From positions 310,001-374,000 of the forward strand of contig CAJJDN010000039.1 of the NCBI GenBank assembly GCA_905182985.1: a stretch of DNA of 64,000 bases, given 5' to 3'. The first letter of the stretch is position 1; each line of letters starts with the position of its first letter. Positions 38,223-50,526 of this stretch are shown here, piece by piece. The position numbers and the translations under genes are program-made. The notes under the pieces are model-generated. The model did no database searches, was not told the origin of the DNA, and was given only the letters and a program-made list of their open reading frames with translations. Source of the DNA: Paramecium sonneborni (taxonomy: Eukaryota > Ciliophora > Oligohymenophorea > Peniculida > Parameciidae).

Positions 38223-40109
38223 TCAAATGATTGTATATGCGTTTGACAAGATTCCACAATTATCTCCATATGCTATATGAACATAACCATTTTAACCCCA
38301 TTTAGGTCCAAATGAGCCTTGAATAATCCAATACTCAGTTGTTTTACCGACAAGCAAACCACAATAGTTGTTAACATTACCAGCACAATCTTAAGCTGTA
38401 ATGATTTCTTTTGTATAACTTTATAATTTAGAAGCATTAAAGCAAACTACAACTGGTCTAATTTACAAAGCTTAAGAGACAGCACTAAATTATTTATCAA
38501 ATAAATTTTATACTTCAGAGAGTCAAGTTTTTTATAATTCGATGGTCTGAGAGTATTTTTATTAATTTCTTGATCACACTATTAAGCCTTTCCTACATAA
38601 GGATAATTACTTTCCCAATTTAAACCCTTACTTGCAACGTAATTAAGTGCTTTAATTGGAATACCCTTCTAACATCCCTGTAATGGGTTTAAAACATCTG
38701 AACAATCAATCAATTCTTGTAAAGACAACCTTACTTCTTTACTGGTTTATTATCTGAAGTAAGATTCTAAATTATGTAATGATGAAATAGCCCAAGAGGA
38801 AATACAATCTCCTTAATCAAATACTTCAGGTACTATATTAGTTTTAGTTCTCCAATCAATATTTTCATCAGCTGTTATACTATCATCAGAAATAAATTAA
38901 TTTTCTAATTAGAATGTGAAATCTGTAATGAGATTTTGTTCAATGAATTCAGCTTCAGTCAAATCAGTAAATTGAGTATTATTGAAATAATGTACATCTT
39001 GATTATCCATTTAGGCATAAGCCCAAATTTTAAATCTATATTATTCTTCTTCAGAAGTAGCATAGGTTTTATTAAAACTATCTTTATAAATTTGAAATTC
39101 ATCTTAGTATTATTAAATATCTTCATTAGTTAACATAGGGAAAACAGCATAATTTACAACTCTACAATGAGCTACACCAGCATGAAATCTGACGATTCCA
39201 TTCTATCCCCACAATGTATTTAATGTTTAATTTAATTCTAATTAACCTAAGGTAGTTTATATAATCCATTCATCGTTCTCATATCCAAATAATAAACCAC
39301 AATAATAATTTGGTTCTTCTGTTTTACAATCTTGATTAATAACTCCACCTGTATATTATTAGAAATTTGTCAAATCAAAACAAACAGACACTGGTGTAAA
39401 TTGTAGAGCTGCTTTTAATTGGCTATATAAATATTATCAAATTTTACTCTTTTTCTGCCTTTACTATTCTAATATCTTATATTTTATATTATTCTGTTTT
39501 GGGTGAACAACTCTTAGTTGTATATTCTGATCTCAAATCAATACCATTCTTTTAAATCCATTTTAATGCATCTAAAGGACTTGTACCGTTTTCAACACAA
39601 TCTATGATTTATTATGTTGCTAATCGAATATGTTTAGTTGGATCATTAATTTTCCTATTGAAATAAGCTTCAACTGAAGCTACAGCTGAAAATGCCCAAG
39701 AATCAGCGCCAAAATCTGGAGCATTCTCTTCTGTTAGATTCCAAGTTTTATTTACAGGAAGATCTTAAATGCTTAAACTTCTTGCCTCTCCATATGAAGC
39801 TATATTTTATAATAGGTAATTGTCTTTAAAATCATCAGCACTTATATCTGAATATAATGTTTAACCCAAATCATATTCAGCTACTTTCGGATCTGTATTT
39901 ATAAATTCCTATTTTATAGATTCTATATATACATCTAATGCAATGAAATTTACTTTATATGCAGCCTCTGTAGCAATAGTTTCTGGATTAAAAGGCCAAG
40001 TTTTTCCTTTTAACTCTATTTCATAATGAACCCAACTTTCATAAATTACCTCATCACTAGGTTGAGCATTTAGAGTCACCAAGAGGATTACCAACAAAAA
40101 TAATCTCAT
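38223..40109 (-). CDS. Secreted tandem papain-fold (C1A) protein, both domains catalytically dead
   Basis: About 620 residues. The N-terminus MRLFLLVILLVTLNA is a signal peptide. Two C1A-like domains follow. Domain 1 has DFGADSWAFSAVASVEAYF where active enzymes have QGSCGSCWAFS; the Cys is Ser and the oxyanion Gln is Pro. Domain 2 has DQGDCISSWAISSL; again Ser replaces the catalytic Cys. The His position is Tyr in both (NYYCGLLFGY and NNYCGLLVG), and the KNSWG Asn motif reads QTTLG and QGSFG. Conserved disulfide cysteines and the fold signature (KWGQNGYVHIAYGDNCGI) remain. It is likely a structural, carrier or inhibitor-type protein of secretory granules or the surface rather than a protease. 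Confidence 0.85.
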
Positions 40110-40401
40110 TTATTATTTAATTTAATTATGATGTCATATAAAAATGTTTTATCTATTCAGAAAAAATTAACAACAATAGTATCCAATACTTCTATATTCG
40201 ATTATTTTTATTCATTAATTATTTAATAATTAAATTTTCAATCAATATAGAATTTATATAAATTATTATATAGATTTTATAGAATACCTAAATCTACTTT
40301 AATTTGTTTTCTCTAAATAATCTTTCTTTTATCAGATTATATCATTTATATTATTTGTTTTATATTAAATAACATTTTCTATTTATGTATTATATTTTTA
40401 T
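40110..40401. other. Intergenic, nothing recognised
   Basis: 292 bp of AT-rich DNA upstream of the papain-fold gene and downstream of the esterase gene, with no visible feature. Confidence 0.4.
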
Positions 40402-42354
40402 TCAATGAAAATATTCATCGTGTAAGTAAACAAACATTTTTACTAATGTTAAATTATCAATAAATTCAATATGAGCTGCTCTTCCTATAAATTTATCCAA
40501 TTTTCTATTGTAAAATAAATTACATTACTTTTTGTTTATTAAAAAATTAATGTCAAATCGATCAATTTTGCCACATTTAGATAAAATATTTGAAACAATT
40601 TCATTATATGCTTAAACTCTTTAATCATTAGAATTTTCAATTTTCTAAACCATAGCAGAATGGAAAGGTACATAAAGATCTTAAAATGATGACATGACAA
40701 CAACATTATTAAACCAATTTAATCCATCTGCTTTACTCAAATTATAAATATAAGTATTTTTAACATCTTTATGATCTCTTTAACTTAATTCTTCTAGAGT
40801 TTTACATTTATTCCATTTTTAAATCATCATTAATCCAGTATCAACTAAAACACTTTCAGATGAAGCATATCCACAATGAGGAGATGCTAGACTTACATAA
40901 GTATGCATAGACTATTTAAATTCACTCAACTCAGGAAGTGCTGCTCTTATTATTAATCCTCCAAGTGAATGACCAATAAATGATAATCGAAATTCTGTCA
41001 CATTATCATCACTTATATAATTATTGACTTCAATAGCAAGTAATTTTGCTTATTCTTAAATTGGTTTATTTGAAATGCCATCATTACATGTAGGACATAT
41101 CAATCTTATTTTCTCCTTAAAACGTATAGTCAATATAGATTTCCAATATCTCATGTCATATGAAGTTCCTTAATATCCATGAACTAAGACTACATAATGA
41201 ATAAAAGAATTTGGTGGCTTCTATACAAATCCATTCTAAACACAAGTATGTTTAAATATAAAAGGATTTATATTTAAAGGTTATAACAAATCTATATATT
41301 TTATTCCATCCATTTCTTAAGTAATAAATTAATTTCTCAATTGCTTTGCTTTCTCATGGTTACCCTTTCCATTTTATTGAGCTTAATCTAATTATTTTAC
41401 TTCAGATTTGTTTAAAAGTACACAATTTTACCATCTCTATATCATTTGACATAAGAATTCCTATTCCAATTTATCTTAAAGTTATTAATGCTTCTCCTTG
41501 ACTGCATCTAAAAGTTCGCACCATAAAATATACATATCATGATGAAGATCATGTAGACTCTATTGATGGATAAGAATATACTTGTATAATTTAATTTTCT
41601 ATATCTTAATCTTTTAAATCTAATTATTTTTCCTAATATTATAACTATATCAGTTTCTTTTCATTCTGTAAATTAGCTAATTATTTTGTTAATTATTTTC
41701 TATTCTCCAATAACAAATATATAGATTTGTTTAAAAACTCTTAAAATTCTTCTTATGAAACATTAACAAGAATTTTAGATAAATATTGCTTTGTAAAAGA
41801 AAATTGAATAGGAATTGTATGAATTTATGTTTCCAATAGACAAAAATGAGCAGTATCAAATTCAATTGGATAATATGCTTAATTAAATTTCCAGGGGTTA
41901 GAAACTGTTAAAGTGGCTTTTGATACTATTTGCATCTATTATTTTAATGACAAAGCCACATTCTATAAATCATCAACAAAAATATCTCCTATTAGTTTTT
42001 TATCCAGGAATAGCAATTCAATTATAATCTCAATATTTTAAGTTTCTGACAATCGAAATACACACCCAATATTAGTATGTATTTCTTCCTCCTCATATCG
42101 AATCAAGAAGCCTTATGAATAGAAATATTTATCCTCTAAATTTTCTTCATAAAGTACAAAATTTTAATCAACCTCATTACTTGAATATTTATTATCTGGC
42201 TTGAATGTTTTAACAATCAAATAAGGTTAAGCTTCAGGCTATTTATGATGAGAATAAGTACAATATGAACTCTTATCTAATAGATTCCTTATGTGAAAAG
42301 ATCGATGTTTGTGAATTTTTTAAAATGAATTAAAACTTCAATCTATGATTTCAT
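40402..42354 (-). CDS. FAM135-type putative serine esterase (DUF3657 + DUF676)
   Basis: About 640 residues. The N-terminus IEVLIHFKKFTNIDLFTQG then IYQIRVHI matches the FAM135 N-terminal domain; a 23-nt intron near 42254-42276 keeps frame. The C-terminal alpha/beta hydrolase has LVHGYQGTSYDMRYW (oxyanion region), RLSFIGHSLGGLIIRAAL (nucleophile elbow GHSLG), YVSLASPHCGYASSE and a catalytic His region GRAAHIEFIDN before the end YLHDEYFH. Family members are lipase-like hydrolases of unknown substrate. The start is only 25 bp from the stop of ARL3 on the same strand. Confidence 0.87.
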
Positions 42355-42379
42355 GTAAATAATATTTATTATTTAATAT

Positions 42380-42987
42380 TCATTTGTCTTAGACTGTCTT
42401 AATAAGCCATTCCATTCCTTCTTACAATCCTTCTTATGTTTTAGCTGAACATGCGACAATGGACCATTATCTATCTGTAATTTTATTAAGTTTCAAACTA
42501 TCAGAAATCTGAATAAAGTATGGATATTAACCTCATCTGCTGGAAGAGCTTGAACCAAATCTTATTTATTTGCAAATACCAAAAGGGGTACCTTCTTTAA
42601 TTCAGCTTCTCCAATTAATTTATCTAATTCTTTTCCTCCCTCTTCTAAACGCATTTAGTCTGATGAATCTATAACAAATACTAAAGCATCTGTATTTTCA
42701 TAGAAATTGCTCCAATATTCTCTTAGTTTCTATTTTGCATCAAAATGCATACCTCTTAACCTCCAACATCCCAAACATTAAGTTTGAATCCTTCATGTTA
42801 CAAATTTTTGATATTAAAACCATGAGTAGGAGCAATTTGATTGATGTCCTCATTGGATAAAGCCTTAAGAATAGTTGTTTTGCCTGCATTATCTAATCCT
42901 AAGACAAGAATTCTTAATTCCTTTTCGGACTTTTTGATCTTTCGAATGATATTCAACAATCCCTAATTTACTATGAACACATACCAT
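42380..42987 (-). CDS. ARL3: ARF-like GTPase ARL3
   Basis: 179 residues; introns of 22, 23 and 23 nt give an exact exon sum. The first intron follows the ATG immediately (42963-42984), so exon 1 is just the initiator codon. The protein begins [12 protein letters not shown], keeping Gly2. G1 is [17 protein letters not shown] carries switch I; WDVGGQEKLREYW keeps the catalytic Gln; FANKQDL is G4 and CSAKT G5. ARL3 is the ciliary GTPase that releases lipidated cargo from UNC119 and PDE6D. Best match is ARL3 by THGFNIK and LREYW; ARL2 is the alternative. Confidence 0.9.
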
Positions 42988-43033
42988 TCTTAAAGATTTG
43001 TTTTAATATTTTTATTTATTATTTATTAATAAA

Positions 43034-43931
43034 TCATGGATATAGAGGTTTGTCTTCTCTAATATGAGAACTTGACATATCTGGATGATGTACTGGATAC
43101 ACTTATTCCTTAACTCTATATTCCCATATTATATTAATATACCTTCCACTAGCAGTATCTCTTGCAGCAACTCGTTTTTTAGCTTCATTAATCTCACTTT
43201 AGGTAATGTTTGTGTATCTCTCATCAGCCCACATTGTATCAGGTCTTAACTTTTCTCTATGTCCATCAGCCCAGGTCTTATCTGAAACATCTTTTACTGT
43301 TCTACCCTTATAAAATATAACATTTTAATTACCTTATTGTAGGGAGATACTTATAAAACTGAACGATATTAGAGTGTCTAAATAGCCTCTATTTTATCAA
43401 GTTATTTCTTCTTTTCCTTCAAACCTTCCAAAGCCCATTTTGGACAAATTGAAATAATGTTATCAGCTTCTTCTTGGCATTTTGTTGCTCCATTAACATT
43501 TTAACATCTTTTAAAGGCTTCAATTTATCTAACACAGCCTCTTGGAAGTGCTTAAGCTCTAATTGATAGTGCTGTAAACATTGGTGCATCTCTATTGCAT
43601 TTAGAATTAATTAATACTTTCTTGTCTACCATCCATGATTTCCAAAGTGTTATTCACTCAAAGGATCATAATGAGTTGGGAAAAACACACTCCAATTAAC
43701 TCTGTTAGGATATGGATCAGGGAAATAAAATCCATTACCATTTCTAATACCCATACCCATTCTCTTTTGATTTGGAATTTATTGCATGGCAAATGGGTTA
43801 TAAGGAGCAATAGCTCTTCTCCATTTTGACAAAGTGTTGTTAAGAAGATTCTTCTTGACATTCAAATATGGATAATTAGTTTCATAGTATTCGAAATCTA
43901 ATGGTTGACCATCTGGGTTATCACTTGACAT
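43034..43931 (-). CDS. Mitochondrial-type CHCH (twin-Cys) protein
   Basis: 281 residues; two 26-nt introns give an exact exon sum. The N-terminal third is aromatic/proline rich (NPDGQPLDFEYYETNYPYL, GFYFPDPYPNRVNW). The centre has GCVRQIEAFKRCQNVNG with Cys-x9-Cys, followed by KCQEEADNIISICPKW, a second Cys pair spaced ten residues apart, as in coiled-coil-helix-coiled-coil-helix proteins of the mitochondrial intermembrane space. The C-terminus is charged and ends EDKPLYP. A respiratory complex subunit is the likeliest role; I cannot name it. Confidence 0.75.
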
Positions 43932-43977
43932 GTATAAAGATTTAATTATTAATACAATTTAAAATTTAAAATAAAAA

Positions 43978-44324
43978 ATGTGCAAACATATTCTCAATGC
44001 CTAAGTTGCTATTAGAGCTGCATGTTGTAAAAAGTAATTCATTCTTCATATATTTATTAGATGGTTTGATTGTGCTGAATGTCATTAAGAAATTGAAAAT
44101 CATCCATTATAGAAAAATGTTGAGATGGTATTCGCTTGTAAGAAATGCAAGAAAGTTTTCCGTAAAGATATTACTGATTATGATGAGTCAGATGAATATT
44201 GTCCTCAGTATAAATTATTCAATACATTTTAAGTTGTGATAATCATTATGTTATCAAAGCAGTTACACAAGAATCAAAAGAGATTCAGAAATTTGAGAAT
44301 TTAGTTAAAGAAGTTAAATAATGA
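43978..44324 (+). CDS. CHY-type zinc finger protein (Hot13-like)
   Basis: 97 residues; introns of 27 and 26 nt give an exact exon sum. MCKHILNAQVAIRAACCKKW, then FDCAECHQEIENHPLQKN, FACKKCKKVFRKDI and DEYCPHCDNHYVIKA reproduce the Cys/His ladder of the CHY zinc finger end to end. In yeast, Hot13 is an intermembrane-space zinc chaperone helping the Mia40/Erv1 relay; other CHY proteins are RING-associated ubiquitin ligases (RCHY1). This protein consists of the CHY domain only, so the Hot13-like role is more likely. Divergent from the CHCH gene by 46 bp. Confidence 0.88.
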
Positions 44325-44527
44325 TTTAAATATATGGTCATCCATTATTCTTAATTATTCAAATTTTTATGTCTATTTTTTTATATTCAAAGAGTCCACC
44401 TTAAAATTACTTTAAGAATTCATAAAAATTAATTGAATAATAATATGCTATAACTGAATAGTAAAGAACTTTTTATTATGTATAAATAGAGGAATAAAAA
44501 AAAGACATATAATTAAGATAATTATAA

Positions 44528-46373
44528 ATGATGATTAATAAATAGATAAGTAATAATAACTTTAGTAAAATGAATGATCACAATAAATACATAAGTAATG
44601 AATCTAAAATAAATTCAATTATTTTCAATAACAAAAGAGTTGTTTATATATGTTATAATTTTTATGTAAAATCCCAGGAGTTCTTCTACCTATTCAGTTA
44701 ACATCCCTAAGATGATTCCACTTTCATAAGTAACACTCTATTACTCCCTCTCTCGGTTCAAATTCCAATCTCCAGTACGCACTTACCTGTAGTTTTAATT
44801 TACATACTTTTAGCAAAACCAACGAAATCAAATAAAGACAACAGCTTCATAAAACTCTAACAAATAAATTGTTAACTCAAGTAAACAAAGGTAATCATTC
44901 ACATTCTAAAACACTAACAAAATTAACACGTCGTACTTCATCTTATGTAAATGACAAGTATTAACAATTATGGGAATCTCTTAAATGTAAGACTATTCAC
45001 GAACCATATGATGCGAATGTATTACAAGAATTTTTTTATGATTTGGTCAAAGAAGAAAACTTTATTAATACAGATCGTTATGAATTTCCTATTCAAAATA
45101 AAACTGATTTCACTCATTTTAAATCGTATTTCATTACTGTTTTATTTCATGAGAGAGACTTGAATAAATACTTATTTAAATTAGAATCAATAAGGATGTC
45201 TCATCTTAGATAATTATCACTGAATTAAGAATTGAAAGGCTTTTTTGGATTAAACCAAATCTTAAAATCTCTTTTTGAACATATCAAAATAGACATCACT
45301 TTATAAAATTATGTTAATGATTATGAAACTGTTAAAGATATATGGTTGGAAGTCTCAACTAATATCTTATAACCATAGGATGATAATTAAAAATTACATA
45401 AAGAGATTAGATCATATGCTGAATCAAACAAACTTAATTATGTTCATTTTTTTAATTTTAAGTTTCTATTATACAAAGTTCTACTGAAGCATAAGATTTC
45501 TATGAGAGGGATTAAGAAAGTCTTGAAATTATTGGATAATTGGAAAAGTACAATCATGAGATGTGAACGAATTATGGAACTGATTCTTTGCAATTGTACT
45601 AAAATTGCTAAAAGCTATAGATTAGTATCTAATGTACTGTATGGTTACTGACCAAAAGCATGAAACATTTCAAAGAAGAGCCATAGAAATTGTACTGGAA
45701 TATTTATTCAACAATGATCATCGTTCTATTAAAAAATGTGATTTGAAATAATATCACTGTGTTCATTAATCAATGCAAAAAGTTATATCCAGATTAAATA
45801 CATCTTAAATATTGATTTAAGATTTTAACTAAGATCTTGATTCGATATTTTTATAGAAATTTTAAATTAAAAAGCAATCTATCACAGAATTAGGTATTTA
45901 ATTACAATAGATTCCATTTTTTATGTAAATTTATGATGTAAATTGTGTTAATGATTATTTAGGATTTTGAAATTAATGTAAATCGTTTATTAGAAACCGA
46001 ACTTGATTTTATGTTGTGTAATCGAACTTATTTTAGATAAAAAGAAATTGAATTGATTCACAAAAACATGAACATTTCTCATGAAGTCTTTGATTTATAC
46101 ATTATGGTAGAATATTCAAATAATATTTAAAGAGATTACAAGATACCCTTATTGGAGTACCAACTAAAGCAATAATAAACAGAATAAATTAATATCGAAT
46201 GTGGGTAGTTAATGAAAAAATAAAAACGAATGAAATTTATTGATATTTATTAAAAAATATGCTCCACTTGTTGTTAATATTAGGGGTTGTTTATGGAAGA
46301 AACAATTCTAACAATGATACCATAAGAATTCAAACACCAGGTTGATATCATTCTATATTCCATTAGAAAATGA
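44528..46373 (+). CDS. Unknown protein, about 560 aa
   Basis: An Asn/Lys-rich start (ATG 44528 or 44570) leads into a long helical, charged protein (YDANVLQEFFYDLVKEENF, LLDNWKSTIMRCERIME, HETFQRRAIEIVLEYLF), ending HQVDIILYSIRK at TGA 46371-46373. A 25-nt intron near 45634-45658 (ending AAG) and a 25-nt intron near 45933-45957 fit the frame. The 5' exon structure between 44600 and 44900 is not resolved because every single-intron model leaves a frame conflict. A local KICSTCCQYQG could bind metal. No family recognised. Confidence 0.55.
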
Positions 46374-46380
46374 AAAAAAT

Positions 46381-47094
46381 ATGAACAACACTAAAAACAT
46401 TTTTTATTCTTGTTTAATTACATCATCATCATATTTGACATATAATGATGATGTTGTAATTAACTAATTAAATTAAATCATAGAAGCATACTAAACTATT
46501 GAATTACCAGAAATTAGATTTGAAACAGAGAGAAAAGCTAGTAAGAGAATCTAAATTGATGCTACTCAACATTGCATTCTTAGATAAAATGCAATGGTAG
46601 CTTAATAAGTTATTAAAAATTGATTAATTATTTTTAGATGTATGATGAAATACAAGTTGGATAATTCAATGTCTCTAAGTATTATTATTTAATGAATGAT
46701 TTTGATTTTTCAAAATATCAAAATTAATCTGCTAAAATTACCTTTGATCAAGATGAAGAATCCGTATGGAAGATTATGGAAGTAATTTAATATGAAATTC
46801 TAGGATTTCTAAGCAAAATCAAGAGAAATGATAGGTGATGATGAATTTGATGCACTAAACTATCAATAATATCCTGATTATATGGAAAATCCATATGAAA
46901 CTAAAGTATTTGGTTAATCTATTGATAAACAATCAAATTTTTCCATTTTAATCTTTGCCTCTGTTTTTATATCATTCTTTATCATTATGATTTTAGGTAT
47001 CAAAATATGATTTATTTTAGCTTATAATGCATTAAAAGATTCCCATAAAAAGGTTGAATAAAAAAAAGAAAAGAAATCTAAAAAGCAGAAATGA
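46381..47094 (+). CDS. Single-pass membrane protein, unknown
   Basis: 212 residues; introns of 29, 22 and 24 nt give an exact exon sum. Most of the protein is soluble and acidic. A single hydrophobic segment SNFSILIFASVFISFFIIMI near the C-terminus is followed by a short lysine-rich tail (KKVEQKKEKKSKKQK). This is the layout of a membrane protein with an extracytosolic N-terminal domain and a basic cytosolic tail ending in a KKxx-like stretch, which could favour ER residence. It starts 7 bp after the stop of the preceding gene. Family not recognised. Confidence 0.68.
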
Positions 47095-47122
47095 AATAAA
47101 TTATTTTTTTATTAATTATCAA

Positions 47123-47961
47123 ATGCCTATTTGTGAAATTTGTTTTATTGAAGACAAACTTTTTATTTGGTATTCATAAAATTTATTTCAAAATACAGTC
47201 CTAAATGCTCTAGAAATATTTGTTAGTTTTGTAATAAATTAAATGAATGTGATGTTTGTGTTCTTATTGAAATGAAATTCACATTTGTAATTACTGTTTA
47301 TATATTTTAGCTATATTAATAACATAAAACTTAGACTGAAGAGCAAGAGTATTAACTAAGATAAATAAATGAAAAGATAAATACGATTAATGAAGAGATT
47401 TACTTAATTTAGAAAGCTAATTCTCTTCTAAAAAGAAATAAAAATTAGAAAAGCGAATCATTAGAGCTTTAAATGAGTGAAACCATAATTGATAAATAGC
47501 ATGAACTTGAAGATTTAGAAAGTGAAATAGAAAACTAAAAAGTAAAGTAGATTGATTTCATTATGATTTTAGTTGATAATGCAAATGAAGAGTTGAATAT
47601 TTTAACAAGTTAACAATTAAAATTATCTACGTAAAATAAGGAACTAGATTTAAAAATTAATGAAGCAGAGAAAGAATATGAAGTTTTGCAAGAAACTCTA
47701 AATTTAAAAAAATAATAAATTTATTAGATTTTATAAACATTGAAAAATAAGACTAGTTTATTAAGAGGAAGTTAAGAGGAAAAGCATTATTCTTAAAGTA
47801 ATTTAAAAATAACTCATTCTAATAAATAATAAAAGACAATACCTGAGGAGGAAAAAGCATAAAAATCAGGGTAAAAATAATTATTAGATTTTATATAGAA
47901 TATGTACTGGGTAGTGTATAATATAATGAATTTAAATTAATAATAATATGTTAAACAATGA
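47123..47961 (+). CDS. RING-like zinc finger + coiled-coil protein
   Basis: 261 residues; introns of 29 and 24 nt give an exact exon sum. The N-terminus MPICEICF...FICPKCSRNICQFCNK followed by NECDVC has the Cys spacing of a degenerate RING or B-box without clear His. The rest is a Gln/Glu/Lys-rich coiled coil (EQEYQLRQINEKINTINEE and onward). It may be a TRIM-like ubiquitin ligase or a scaffold; this is an inference. The stop lies 10 bp from the stop of the convergent calcineurin gene. Confidence 0.68.
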
Positions 47962-47971
47962 TAATTATGAC

Positions 47972-49749
47972 TCATTTTTTCTTTGTGTTAGATTTTGTAG
48001 AGTTAGTTGTTTTATTAATCGAAATCGATTATTATTATTATGTTTAAGGCACAGTTGGCATTTTCTCATTTACAATATCTGCTTTTCTTGCTAAATTAAA
48101 ATCAGCCAATGCTTAAATAAGAATTATATAATTACCATCCATTATAGCTGATTTACCAGCAGTTAAAACACCTCTAGGCAATCTTTTATCAGGACATGCT
48201 CCTTTAAGTTAGATGATACTTTCACTTTATTCTCTTAAAGTCTTTTACATTTTAATCATATTTGCTACAAATATAATTTTCTTTTTTAATTTTTCTGTAT
48301 CTTATAATATCAACATAAATTTAATACTTTTTGCAGTATTTGATCCAGTAGAAGTTTATTTTTCAAATTACTTATTTTACTAAGTTAATTCTTTAAATTA
48401 TTTAATATCTTCTTCATTAACTTCTTCTTCATCAACTTGATCACCAACTTATAGTAAGTTGTAAAGCATTTCAGTTACTTTTTCGGCTACAAATGGAATA
48501 GACCAAGTAAAAATGTCCATAAAGTTTGGTAATAGATAAGGATGAGGTGTATATTAAAACTGTTAGATATTGAGAGTATTATTCTTGTAATTAATAAAAA
48601 AGTGAAGTTACTTCAAATTTTATTACAGCTCCTTTATTATTATAAACATCACAATAATTTGGAGCACTAAAAATTGTAATTACAACAGGAAAATCTTTTC
48701 CACCATGCCATCGATGCATTTTATATCCATCTATTTAAGCCTTATGTTATATAATTAATAAATTACTTCATGTGCACGAATTATAGATATCAGATTGTTT
48801 TTCTATAAAAATTTAGAAGCAGCTTCATTTCCAAAAAACCAACTACATCCTCTTACTTCATTTCCTTTCCATTATCCATCCATATTGCCTTAATCTTAAT
48901 CTACTGGATCACTCCATAATAAATCACAAAATAATCCACTTCTAGGAGGTTCATGATAACGATCTAATTTCTTAATATCTTCTAACTAAAATGAAGCATA
49001 GCAAATACAGATTTTAAATCAGGAGATATTCCTCCATGAATTGCTATAAATTTTGAATTAATTATGCATGCTAAAGGAAATAAATCAAACGAATCCATTA
49101 ACATATCATAAGTCTCTTAATCATATTTATAAAGACCTTTTTGTTAAATCATTATAAGTACATTCATCTTTAAAATTAAAGAATGCTGTCAGCTATCTGC
49201 ATTCATGATTTCCTCTTAAAAAATATACAGTATTAGGATAATTAAGTTTTATTGAATATAGTAATATTAACACTTCTATTGAATAAGATCCTCTATCAAC
49301 AAAGTCTCCAAGAAACAAATATCTAATCTAAATGCTTTTATGTACTTAGTTGTCTCAGGATTCCCACCAACTTTTGCCTCTATTAATTTTAATAAATCAT
49401 AATATTATCTAATAATCTTTTTAATCTTACCCATGAATATCTCCAACTACTGTGAGTGGATCTTGCAAATATATTACATTCCCTTCGTTCTCTAAACTAT
49501 CAATAATAGTTATACTTAATAATTTATTGCAATCTCCAACCAATTTGAAAAGGTCTTCCTTTGATACTCTTCCTTCCTTTTATAAATGATCTTTTAGTAA
49601 TTTCCAATCTGGCTTGTCTTTACATATCCTAATTTTTATATACTTTTCAGTTTATCTGGAAACATAAGGCTCTTTATCAATGGTCTATGAGGAGGTGCCT
49701 ATAAGGTTTTTACATGTCTATCATTTGCAGGGTCTTTTAAAAGGTCCAT
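47972..49749 (-). CDS. Calcineurin A (PP2B) catalytic subunit
   Basis: About 540 residues. After an N-terminal extension ([18 protein letters not shown]), the pattern [20 protein letters not shown] then [10 protein letters not shown] is the calcineurin start. The catalytic end [20 protein letters not shown], the B-subunit-binding helix [20 protein letters not shown] and the linker [13 protein letters not shown] are all present. Near the C-terminus [19 protein letters not shown] matches the autoinhibitory peptide (FEEAKGLDRINERMP type). The enzyme is therefore a full Ca2+/calmodulin-regulated phosphatase. In ciliates it is linked to ciliary and exocytosis signalling. At least one intron (26 nt near 49617-49642) ends AAG rather than TAG. 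Confidence 0.92.
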
Positions 49750-50526
49750 TTTATTAGTATTAATTTCTTAAATTAAAAAAATCTATACCTTCTAAAATTT
49801 TTCATAATAAAGTCAATTTTTAGAAATTAGAAAAAACATAAAATTACATATTCTCAATTAATTCAGATTTTTTAATTTTCTAAATTACAAATCACTCTAT
49901 TTTTATCCAAATTCCATAAATATTATTGAATCCAATTAGATTTTATCAATTATTTTTGTTTTAATATAAAAGATAAATGCAGAATTATTAATCAAAAATT
50001 AGAATCAATTTAATAAACAAATATGGTGATATAAATATATTTTGATCCAAATTCATTTCTTAAGATAATTACTAAATTAAAACAAAAAAAATACTTATTA
50101 TAAATAATAATCTATAAAATTGAAACTATTTTTAGTTAAATTTGATAATTACATTTTATTATATTAGATTTGATAATTATATTTTTAAATCTAATAAATA
50201 TTCATTATTACTTTATAATTATTAAAATTACTTATTCTAAGTCTATAATAAAGAACAAATTCATGAAAATGAAATTATTTATATAAATTATTAGAAATTA
50301 TATTTCTACATATACATAGAAGAAATCATCTGTTTTAAGATTAGAAACCAAAGAACCTTTGTACTGTAAGTTGTAATTTCAGAAAATTTAACAAGATCAA
50401 AAATAAAATATTTAAATGTCTAAATAACCAAGTAATTAATTACATGTGTATTAGCTCATATTTAACCAGATTAAATATTTAAAGGCAAAGTAGTATATTT
50501 TTATAAGTATAAATATATATAAAAGA
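49750..50526. other. Intergenic, nothing recognised
   Basis: About 780 bp upstream of calcineurin and of the ubiquitin-like ORF, extremely AT-rich. A motif TTTGATAATTA(C/T)ATTT appears twice within about 30 bp (near 50139 and 50169). A small first exon for the next gene near 50417-50435 is possible but unproven. Confidence 0.4.

Noticed and set aside
43635..43861. Overlapping ORFs on both strands
   Set aside because: The region belongs to the first exon of the minus-strand CHCH gene; the listed frames are out of phase with it.
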